A stretch of DNA of 8,084 nucleotides, from assembly GCA_028866785.1 (NCBI GenBank), contig JAGWHN010000030.1, positions 1-8,084 on the forward strand. The letters are read 5' to 3'. Positions 1 through 5,517 of the stretch are shown one piece after another. The translations under genes were made by a program, and so were the position numbers. Positions within the stretch are counted from its first letter, which is position 1. The number at the start of each line of letters is the position of its first letter. This DNA is from Microcaldota archaeon. GTDB taxonomy: Archaea; Micrarchaeota; Micrarchaeia; Micrarchaeales; CABMGC01. The notes beneath the pieces were generated by a model. The model was not told the origin of the DNA and did not search any database. It worked only from the letters and a program-made list of their open reading frames with translations.

Positions 1-683
1 ACATCTTTTGTGCTGTGTCCCTTGCCTGTCCCAATCAGAAAGGTTTGCCCTATGGCCCGCTCATTACCCAAAACCCTGATGAAGGCATCTAATGCGTCTT
101 CAATGTACAGCCAATCTCTAACCGCGTTTGGATTACCAAGCTTGATGCTCTTACCCTTGAACATCAGCGAGATTGTCTTTTCTATGAAATATTTAGAGTT
201 ATTTTCCCGGCCATAGATGTTTGGAAGCCTCAGCACCGTGTACGGGAAGCCGTAAATTTTGTTTAGGTATTGCAGGTAGTATTCGCACCCCATTTTTGCG
301 ATGCCGTGTGAGCTTAGGGGTTGCAACTTCGATTTTTCATTGAGCTTGCTGCCGGTCATGGGGGCGTATACAGCTACGGAGCTTGGAAAAACAAACTGCT
401 TGAATTCTTTTATGCCACGGCATATCTCAGCGAGATTTACTGTAGCGATTAGATTTGTCTGCATTGTTTCGACAGGATGGTCAAAGTAATATGAGGGCGT
501 AGTGACCGCAGACAGATGAATTACGTAAGTTGGATTTATCTTTCGTACTTCCTTTGCAACGGCAGCATGATCTTCCAAATTAGAACTCAGCTCCGAAATT
601 TTGTAGCCTTTGGCTAGCAATTTGGACTTCAGATTTGAGCCTATAAATCCGCGACTCCCTGTTATCAAGATCGTCTTTTTCAT
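1..683 (-). CDS. NAD-dependent epimerase/dehydratase (extended SDR), 3' end cut by window edge
   Basis: The frame runs from an ATG at 683 to the left edge without a stop, giving 227 complete codons. The N-terminus has a Rossmann motif TGSRGFIG (G9, G12, G15), then IHLSAVT near 55-61, the Ser-rich strand FPSSVAVY near 99-106, LRLPNIYGRE at 151-160 and RDWLYIEDALDA at 189-200. These are landmarks of nucleotide-sugar epimerases and dehydratases of the extended SDR family. Family members are about 300-330 residues, so roughly a third is missing. The usual catalytic YxxxK is H126-GIA-K130, a Tyr-to-His change. The gene follows the aminotransferase by 36 nt, so co-transcription is likely. An in-frame GTG at 692 is an alternative start; no strong Shine-Dalgarno sequence separates the two. 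The product probably acts on a GDP- or dTDP/UDP-deoxysugar intermediate (a 4-reductase or epimerase), but the exact substrate cannot be read from the sequence. Confidence 0.9.
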   Translation of the reverse strand, partial: MKKTILITGSRGFIGSNLKSKLLAKGYKISELSSNLEDHAAVAKEVRKINPTYVIHLSAVTTPSYYFDHPVETMQTNLIATVNLAEICRGIKEFKQFVFPSSVAVYAPMTGSKLNEKSKLQPLSSHGIAKMGCEYYLQYLNKIYGFPYTVLRLPNIYGRENNSKYFIEKTISLMFKGKSIKLGNPNAVRDWLYIEDALDAFIRVLGNERAIGQTFLIGTGKGHSTKD

Positions 684-719
684 TAAATTCACTTTTGTAC
701 GGTGAGAATCTAGAAATCT

Positions 720-1817
720 CTAATCCTTTGCGGCAATTACCGCACGGGCCACTTCGCTTATATCATCCTCGTTAAGAGCTGCACCGCTTGGTAGGTTTAA
801 GCCCCTAAATCCAAGCTCCTCTGCTACCGGCAGAGTAACTTTACTTTTATTATATAGTGGAAGCATATGGATCGGATAGAAGAAGGGCCTTGTTTCTATC
901 CCTGCACCATTCAAAGTGGAACTGAGCCTGTCTCGTACTTCCTTCTTGACTAAGATCGAATAGTACCAGTACACATTCTTTGCCCAGGACATCTCTGGAT
1001 GCGTCACAATGTCAGCTGCATCCTTGAGAAGCTCGTTGTAAGTTCGAGCAATCCATCTATGCCGCTCTATTAGCTGGTCAATCTTCTTTAGCTGTGCTAC
1101 GCCTATTGCTGCCTGAATGTTGGTCATCCTGAAGTTGTAGCCAATCATATCGTAGTAATACTTGTTCTTGTATTCTGGCTTTGTTCCCTGGTTTCTAAGG
1201 ACCATCATCTTTTCTGCAAGCTCTTTATCATCTGTCAGCACCATCCCGCCCTCCCCTGTAGTTATTATCTTGTTGCCGTAAAAGGAGAAGCTTGCTACCT
1301 TGCCGAATGTACCTACTTTCCGTCCCTTGTATTCTGCACCGTGCGCCTCGGCGCAGTCCTCTATTACAGGTATGCCATGCTTGTCTGCGATTTCCATTAT
1401 GGGACCCATATCACAAGGATGCCCGTATATGTGCACGATCATTATAGCTTTTGTCTTCTCATCTATTTTCTTTTCTATCTCCTTAGGGTCAATGCACCAG
1501 TAATCCTTCGAGGAATCCACAAAGACGGGGTCGGCTCCCGTGTACGCAATCGTATTCGCGCAAGCTATTGAAGTTAGTGAGGGTACAATGACCTTGTCGC
1601 CCTTTCCTACTCCAAGCACAAGAAGTGAAAGGTGCAGGGCAGATGTCCCATTGTTCACAGCTACTGCGTGCTTTGTGCCTATATATCTGGAGAATCCATT
1701 CTCAAAATCCTTTATGAAATGACCGTTTGAGCTTATCCAGTTTGTCTTGACCGCCTCCACCACGTTGCTTAGCTCTTCTTCACCAAGATATGGCTCTGAC
1801 ATGGATATTTTTGCCAT
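720..1817 (-). CDS. DegT/DnrJ/EryC1 family PLP aminotransferase, probable GDP-perosamine synthase
   Basis: This 365-residue protein is normal length for sugar aminotransferases of the DegT/DnrJ/EryC1/StrS family. Visible marks are WISSNG at 27-32, the phosphate-binding NNGTSALH at 55-62, EDCAEAHGA at 153-161 with D154 as the pyridine-ring Asp, FYGNKIITTGEGG at 179-191 with K183 as the PLP lysine, GYNFRMTNIQAA at 226-237 and ETRPFFYPIH at 308-317. The NKxITTGEGG and ETRPFFYP forms are those I associate with GDP-perosamine synthase (Per/RfbE), which aminates C4 of GDP-4-keto-6-deoxymannose. The upstream neighbour is gmd, whose product is that substrate, which supports the call. Only 9 nt separate the gmd stop from this ATG, and a GTTGATCC stretch just before it resembles an extended archaeal Shine-Dalgarno. 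The stop is TAG, unlike the TAA of the four genes upstream. Other 4-keto or 3-keto sugar aminotransferases remain possible. Confidence 0.93.
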   Translation of the reverse strand: MAKISMSEPYLGEEELSNVVEAVKTNWISSNGHFIKDFENGFSRYIGTKHAVAVNNGTSALHLSLLVLGVGKGDKVIVPSLTSIACANTIAYTGADPVFVDSSKDYWCIDPKEIEKKIDEKTKAIMIVHIYGHPCDMGPIMEIADKHGIPVIEDCAEAHGAEYKGRKVGTFGKVASFSFYGNKIITTGEGGMVLTDDKELAEKMMVLRNQGTKPEYKNKYYYDMIGYNFRMTNIQAAIGVAQLKKIDQLIERHRWIARTYNELLKDAADIVTHPEMSWAKNVYWYYSILVKKEVRDRLSSTLNGAGIETRPFFYPIHMLPLYNKSKVTLPVAEELGFRGLNLPSGAALNEDDISEVARAVIAAKD

Positions 1818-1826
1818 TGGATCAAC

Positions 1827-2903
1827 TTAGTCCTTGAGGACCCTGCTAATTATCTTCGCCTCGCTTGGGTAGTTTGGCGCGTCCCATGGGAACCTCTCCC
1901 CTGTGACGACCTTCTCCCACCTGTCCATATCCGCCTTTACCATTATCTTCACAAGCTGCTTGAAGTTTGTCTTCGGCTCCCACCCCAGTTCGCCTTGCGC
2001 CTTAGAGTAGTCTCCCCTGAGCGCATTGGTGTCTATAGGCCTTAAAAACCTCTTGTCTACCTTCACGTGCTTTCTCCAGTTGAGCCCTGCCGAATCAAAG
2101 GCCTCGCTCACGAACCCGAATACGGAATGGTACTTGTTTGTTGCAAGTACAAAGTCGTCCGGATGGTCATGCTGCATCATCCTCCACATCCCCTCCACAT
2201 ACTCAGGGGCATATCCCCAGTCCCGAACGGACTTCATATTTCCAAGGTGAAGCTCAGTCTCAAGGCCAAGGGCTATCTTTGCCACGGTGTTTGAAATCTT
2301 TCTGGTAACAAACTCGAGACCTCGAAGCTCCGACTCATGGTTGAATAGTATTCCCTGGCATGCAAACAGCTTGTATGCACGTCGATATATCTTGGTTGTC
2401 CAGTATCCATAGAGCTTTGCGGCCGCATAGGGACTGGTTGGCTTGAACATGCTTTTCTCGTCAAGTGACTTGTTTGCGAGCCCGCGCAGGCCATCGCTGA
2501 GACCTTCGTGCCCGAACATCTCGCTTGTGGATGCCTGGTAGAACTTCGTGTCCTTGTTGTGCTGTCTTATCGCCTCCAGAAACATCGCAACCGCGATTCC
2601 ATCCACCTGGGTGGTAACGATCGGCTCTTCGAACGCAGCTGCCACGAAGCTCTGCGCTGCCAGGTTGTATATTTCATCAGGCTGGGATATGTGGATAGCC
2701 TCAATTATCGAGCTCATGTCGTTCATGTCAAAAGGAATCAGGTTGATTTTTTCGAACACGCCAAGCGACTGCAGCCTCCAGAAATTTGGGGTTGAAAGAC
2801 GCCTAAAAGTCCCAAAAACCTTATACCCTTTCTCCAAAAGTAGCTTTGCAAGATATGCGCCGTCCTGCCCCGTTACGCCTGTAATTAGTGCATGTTTTGC
2901 CAT
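1827..2903 (-). CDS. gmd: GDP-mannose 4,6-dehydratase
   Basis: This 358-residue extended SDR would convert GDP-D-mannose to GDP-4-keto-6-deoxy-D-mannose using tightly bound NADP. It shows TGVTGQDGAYL at 8-18 (the Rossmann glycines in the form typical of Gmd), RR at 34-35 for the cofactor phosphate, YNLAAQSFV at 79-87, the active-site strand YQASTSEMFG at 122-131 (T126, E128), SPYAAAK at 157-163 with Y159 and K163, the Gmd signature NHES followed by LRG, VTRKIS, a SVRDWGYAPEYV segment, and LRP...GDYSKA near the C-terminus. All catalytic residues are present. The segment between SEMFG and SPYA is about 25 residues, longer than the roughly 16 I recall in E. coli Gmd. Start ATG 2903 is preceded by GAGGAT about 10 nt upstream and by a TATA-like box. 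It is followed closely by the perosamine-synthase-like aminotransferase, which would use its product. Confidence 0.95.
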   Translation of the reverse strand: MAKHALITGVTGQDGAYLAKLLLEKGYKVFGTFRRLSTPNFWRLQSLGVFEKINLIPFDMNDMSSIIEAIHISQPDEIYNLAAQSFVAAAFEEPIVTTQVDGIAVAMFLEAIRQHNKDTKFYQASTSEMFGHEGLSDGLRGLANKSLDEKSMFKPTSPYAAAKLYGYWTTKIYRRAYKLFACQGILFNHESELRGLEFVTRKISNTVAKIALGLETELHLGNMKSVRDWGYAPEYVEGMWRMMQHDHPDDFVLATNKYHSVFGFVSEAFDSAGLNWRKHVKVDKRFLRPIDTNALRGDYSKAQGELGWEPKTNFKQLVKIMVKADMDRWEKVVTGERFPWDAPNYPSEAKIISRVLKD

Positions 2904-2949
2904 TGAAAAATCCTCAGAAGCCTCCCTAGAAATAATACGACATAGTAGG

Positions 2950-2957
2950 TTTATAAT
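2950..2957 (-). promoter_or_regulatory. Possible internal TATA-like box before gmd
   Basis: ATTATAAA on the minus strand lies just after the cupin stop and about 50 nt before ATG 2903. A start near 2927 would give a leader of about 24 nt including GAGG. The 55-bp gap is larger than the others in the downstream group, which makes an internal promoter plausible but not certain. Confidence 0.35.
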
Positions 2958-2958
2958 G

Positions 2959-3351
2959 TTATACTATTTGTTTTTTGAAGGTGTCCGGATTTGACGGGTC
3001 GAACTCCTGATCTGCCAGCTCAAGTATGTAAACCTCCTCATCGGTTATATTTTCTATGGCGTGGGAGACCTGCGGTGGGATGTTTAGAAGTGTGATGGGA
3101 TTATCACTGAGTTCAAGCACCTTTCTCTCCTGGGTATTATTGTCTACAAGGGTAAATCTGACCTTACCTTTGATTAAGCAGAACCACTCATTCTTCTTCT
3201 CGTGGTAGTGATTGCCTCTTACGGTCCCTGGCCTTGAGATTATAAGATAGACATACTTCAGATCGAGTGGTAACACGCTGCGTTTGAAGAGGTCAACAGA
3301 CCATCCCCTAGGGTCCGGCTGAGACTGGAGCTCTATTATCTTAATCCTCAT
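2959..3351 (-). CDS. Single-domain RmlC-like cupin, putative nucleotide-sugar epimerase/ketoisomerase (CapF C-terminal/WxcM-like)
   Basis: This 130-residue protein forms one cupin barrel. It has PDPRG at 12-16, VRGNHYHEKKNEWF at 44-57 (H48, H50 and E55 as likely metal ligands), a LIKGKVRF strand at 59-66, IPPQVSHAIEN at 91-101 (H97 as the third His) and an ending of the FDPSNPDTF type at about 117-125. The GNHxHxxKNE, PPxxxHxIxN and FDPxNPDT elements resemble the C-terminal cupin of the CapF capsule enzyme and WxcM/FdtA sugar cupins. Such domains epimerise or isomerise 4-keto-6-deoxy nucleotide sugars. CapF fuses this domain to a reductase; here it stands alone, with a separate SDR three genes downstream. 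It is preceded by its own TATA-like box and by AGGT about 8-12 nt before the ATG, and followed after 55 nt by gmd. The fold is clear; the substrate is not, and a non-catalytic sugar-binding role is possible. Confidence 0.85.
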   Translation of the reverse strand: MRIKIIELQSQPDPRGWSVDLFKRSVLPLDLKYVYLIISRPGTVRGNHYHEKKNEWFCLIKGKVRFTLVDNNTQERKVLELSDNPITLLNIPPQVSHAIENITDEEVYILELADQEFDPSNPDTFKKQIV

Positions 3352-3373
3352 AGGATGACCTATGTCTTTGTAG

Positions 3374-3381
3374 TATATAAA
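3374..3381 (-). promoter_or_regulatory. TATA-like box for the cupin-gmd-aminotransferase-epimerase genes
   Basis: TTTATATA on the minus strand sits in the 70-bp gap between the GT4 stop and the cupin start, centred about 26 nt before ATG 3351. Transcription would begin at or next to the ATG. It suggests the nucleotide-sugar genes can be transcribed apart from the two glycosyltransferases. Confidence 0.5.
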
Positions 3382-3421
3382 TTATTCAGTACAGGACCAA
3401 GACAAGATAGAGCACTCCTCA

Positions 3422-4489
3422 TTACGCCTTCTTATAGATGGCAAGTGTCTCGCTTGCGACCCTATCCCATGAGAAGCTCCTTGCATAGTTTGTAGAGGTT
3501 TCCATCTGCTTTTTTGGATAGCCTTTCTTCATAAGCTCTGATATTATTCTTGCAGCTTCTGCCTCGTCCTTTGCCTTGTAGCAGTACCTTGTGACCTCCT
3601 CATCTATGTTATTACTCTTTAGAACTATGACGGGAAGTCCCCTTGCCTGTGCATCAAGTATTGGAAGGCTAGACCCCTCCTCAAGCGAAGGGTAGAAGAA
3701 AACATTGAAGCTGTCGTATATCTGCATCATCTTCCCCTCCTGCGCAAACCCCATGAATGAGACACTTGACAGATTATGGTCTGCCTTGTAAGTCATAAGA
3801 TTCTCCTTCTCGGCACCGCTTCCATATATCAGGAATTTAACGCTTTTCTCCTTGTCCATTAGTTTCTTTGCTGTCCTCAATGCGAAGATTACGTTCTTTC
3901 TAAATGCGAGCGCCCCAATGTAGCCCACGTTGAATGTCCTTGACTTCTTTGCGGGAATTTTGGTGGTTCTGAAAGGCTCCTTAGGGCAGAGCAGCGTGGT
4001 AATGTGATTCCTTAGCTCTCTCTTGAACCGCTTCTCCCCTTCCTTTTGGACGGTGCTTGCCGTGAATAGGACGTAGTCTGAAAAGTCTATCGCGTCCTTG
4101 ACGCTCGATGCGACAAGGTTGCTGTACGCATCCTGCAGCATTCCCCTGTGATATCCCTCGTCCTTAACTCGCATTAGGTCGTGGATGCTCGTTATTATCC
4201 TGGCCTTGCTTCCCAGCCTCTTAAGCATCTTTGCCGCGAATCCGAGCTCCTGGTTTGTTATGTGTATTATGTCGTAGTCCTCCTTTGCGAGCTTCCTGAG
4301 CCTAAGCTTGAAGAGGGAGTTGGCGTAAACAAGGCCAAAAATGTCGTTTCGCTTTGAATTCTCTAGAGGATATATTGCGTCAACCTTGTTTCCCTTCCCC
4401 AATTTAGTGTAGAGTTGGTAGGTGTACTCGGTCATCCCGTCCCCAGAGCCCGCATGGGGCTTTATAGTATTGAGCAGTGCGATTTTCAT
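3422..4489 (-). CDS. Glycosyltransferase family 4 (GT-B fold)
   Basis: From the ATG at 4489 the protein has 355 residues, standard for GT4 enzymes, which transfer a sugar from a nucleotide donor with retention of configuration, usually on the cytoplasmic membrane face. It begins MKIALLNTIKPHAGSGDGM (Gly-rich acceptor-side loop), has IHITNQELG near 75-83 and SIHDLMR at 101-107, and carries the C-terminal donor domain with VGYIGALAFRKN at 188-199, IYGSG at 221-225, SFMGF near 244-248 and YPSLEEGSSLPILDAQARGLPVIV at 266-289, here split as YPSLEEGSS and LPILDAQARGLPVIV. The usual E-x7-E is E271-x7-D279. A TTG at 4504 gives a five-residue longer version, but the ATG is preferred because GGTG lies a few bases upstream and the MKIALL beginning is typical. 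It lies 27 nt after the GT2 gene, so the two are probably one transcript adding consecutive sugars. Donor and acceptor are unknown. Confidence 0.9.
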   Translation of the reverse strand: MKIALLNTIKPHAGSGDGMTEYTYQLYTKLGKGNKVDAIYPLENSKRNDIFGLVYANSLFKLRLRKLAKEDYDIIHITNQELGFAAKMLKRLGSKARIITSIHDLMRVKDEGYHRGMLQDAYSNLVASSVKDAIDFSDYVLFTASTVQKEGEKRFKRELRNHITTLLCPKEPFRTTKIPAKKSRTFNVGYIGALAFRKNVIFALRTAKKLMDKEKSVKFLIYGSGAEKENLMTYKADHNLSSVSFMGFAQEGKMMQIYDSFNVFFYPSLEEGSSLPILDAQARGLPVIVLKSNNIDEEVTRYCYKAKDEAEAARIISELMKKGYPKKQMETSTNYARSFSWDRVASETLAIYKKA

Positions 4490-4491
4490 TG

Positions 4492-4499
4492 TGACACCA
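4492..4499 (-). promoter_or_regulatory. Ribosome binding site deciding the GT4 start
   Basis: On the minus strand TTGGTGTCACA precedes ATG 4489. GGTG matches the centre of the archaeal Shine-Dalgarno GGAGGTGAT and is spaced about 5-6 nt from this ATG, favouring it over the TTG at 4504, which lies inside or before this site. Confidence 0.45.
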
Positions 4500-4516
4500 A
4501 TCAATCATTAAGGATA

Positions 4517-5374
4517 TTAGTTATTATACTTATCAGAAAGCAACTGTATCAGTAGGTCTATCCCCTGCCTCTTTCCGGCATACTTCTTTTCGAGCTTCTT
4601 TATTACTGACTCCTTGTCTAGCTGCAGGTACTTGATTAGGCCCTTTTTCTCTATTATCTTTCCTATCTCGATTATGGAGGGATCTTTCCTCCTTTGATCT
4701 TCGAATCCCATCTGTGTCTTGAAAGTATTAAGCAGATAGTCAAGGTTCATCTCGCCATTCATGGCACCCACTATTAGGTCACGGACTATAAGTACGAATG
4801 CACCGTTTGCAGAAAACAGGTCCATCTTGTTGTAAAATCTTTTGTGTCTTAGCTCATCTAAGTGGTTGAGGTATTCTGTCTCTGATTCTAAGGCCTTCAC
4901 AGTCCCAATCATCTCAGGAGTTTCGTGAGTGAGGCCGAGGAACCGCACACTCCCCTTCTTAAAGAGCCGCACCTGCCAGGTGTAGTAACTGGTTGTCACT
5001 CCCTTTGGGCCGACATGCTCGTACCTCTTAATTTTAAGCACGTCAAAGTCTGCATTGTCCACAATCCTTCTAAGATTCATTCTTAGATGCACTGAGAGCT
5101 TTTCGTCTGTGTCAAGCAAAAGTATCCAATTGTTCTTACACTTTGAGATTCCGTATTCACGATAGGGCTCCGCATATCCCAGCGCCACGGTGTGGAAAAC
5201 ATTCATTTTCTCAAGCTTGTTTTTCCTTCGTTCAATCTCGAGCCTGTCCAGATTCTTCCTATCGCTGGAGTCTATGACCACTATGTCATCTACCAGTCGG
5301 TACATCTCCTTTGCGAGAGAAACTACCTGGCTGGGCTCATTTATTGAGAATATTAGAAGCGATATCTTCTGCAT
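4517..5374 (-). CDS. Glycosyltransferase family 2-like protein (GT-A fold)
   Basis: This 285-residue protein has an N-terminal GT-A domain: the strand and loop SLLIFSINEPSQV at 5-17, DDIVVIDSSD at 29-38 and WILLLDTDEKLS at 83-94, in which D88-T-D90 is the metal and nucleotide-sugar DxD motif. After it come YTWQVRLFKKGSVRF at 131-145 and LTHETPE at 148-154, the pattern R-L-F...G...HE seen in GT2 proteins such as the WaaE/KdtX group. The C-terminal 100 residues are charged and helical (Lys-rich 250-270), with no clear transmembrane segment. It is probably a soluble or peripheral inverting transferase. It is the first gene of the minus-strand cluster, starting at ATG 5374 with a TATA-like CTTTTAAAG about 30 nt upstream, so its leader would be only a few nucleotides. 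Sugar specificity cannot be read from the sequence. Confidence 0.87.
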   Translation of the reverse strand: MQKISLLIFSINEPSQVVSLAKEMYRLVDDIVVIDSSDRKNLDRLEIERRKNKLEKMNVFHTVALGYAEPYREYGISKCKNNWILLLDTDEKLSVHLRMNLRRIVDNADFDVLKIKRYEHVGPKGVTTSYYTWQVRLFKKGSVRFLGLTHETPEMIGTVKALESETEYLNHLDELRHKRFYNKMDLFSANGAFVLIVRDLIVGAMNGEMNLDYLLNTFKTQMGFEDQRRKDPSIIEIGKIIEKKGLIKYLQLDKESVIKKLEKKYAGKRQGIDLLIQLLSDKYNN

Positions 5375-5401
5375 TGTAACAGAAGTTGTTAGGCAGCAGG
5401 A

Positions 5402-5410
5402 CTTTAAAAG
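5402..5410 (-). promoter_or_regulatory. TATA-like box for the minus-strand glycosyltransferase genes
   Basis: CTTTTAAAG on the minus strand lies about 30 nt upstream of the GT2 ATG (5374). With the usual archaeal distance of about 25-27 nt, transcription would start around 5380, leaving a leader of only a few nucleotides. The motif is nearly palindromic, so orientation rests on the position of the gene. Confidence 0.5.
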
Positions 5411-5468
5411 TATTGTGGAATGCGCCTTGCATTAGGTGCAACCCTCTCGCCTTTTTGAATTAGAAACC

Positions 5469-5476
5469 TTTTAAAT
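5469..5476 (+). promoter_or_regulatory. TATA-like box for aglB, with an A-rich BRE-like stretch before it
   Basis: TTTTAAAT is preceded by AGAAACC, which resembles a BRE. A start about 26 nt downstream would be near 5499, giving a leader of about 19 nt that contains AAGGT (5504-5508) nine bases before the TTG start. Confidence 0.45.
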
Positions 5477-5491
5477 TGTTCATAGACATAA

Positions 5492-5497
5492 TATAAA
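5492..5497 (+). promoter_or_regulatory. Alternative TATA-like box for aglB
   Basis: TATAAA within an A/T stretch lies about 26 nt before the TTG start at 5518, so its use would make an essentially leaderless aglB mRNA. It competes with the box at 5469-5476; sequence alone does not decide between them. Confidence 0.35.
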
Positions 5498-5517
5498 CTC
5501 ATTAAGGTCGTGGTTTT

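Noticed and set aside
301..489. Small plus-strand open frames at 10-216 and 301-489
   Set aside because: They lie opposite the SDR epimerase, whose motifs are clear in the minus frame.
2548..2994. Plus-strand open frame of 148 codons opposite gmd
   Set aside because: It lies antisense to a clear Gmd with all catalytic residues, has no recognisable domain, and no promoter or ribosome site was seen for it.
3352..3421. Terminator after the GT4 gene
   Set aside because: No T-rich tract or stable hairpin was seen on the minus strand in this gap, so no terminator is called.
4490..4504. TTG start at 4504 for the GT4 gene
   Set aside because: The ATG at 4489 has a GGTG site at normal spacing and gives the usual GT4 beginning; the longer form adds only five residues.
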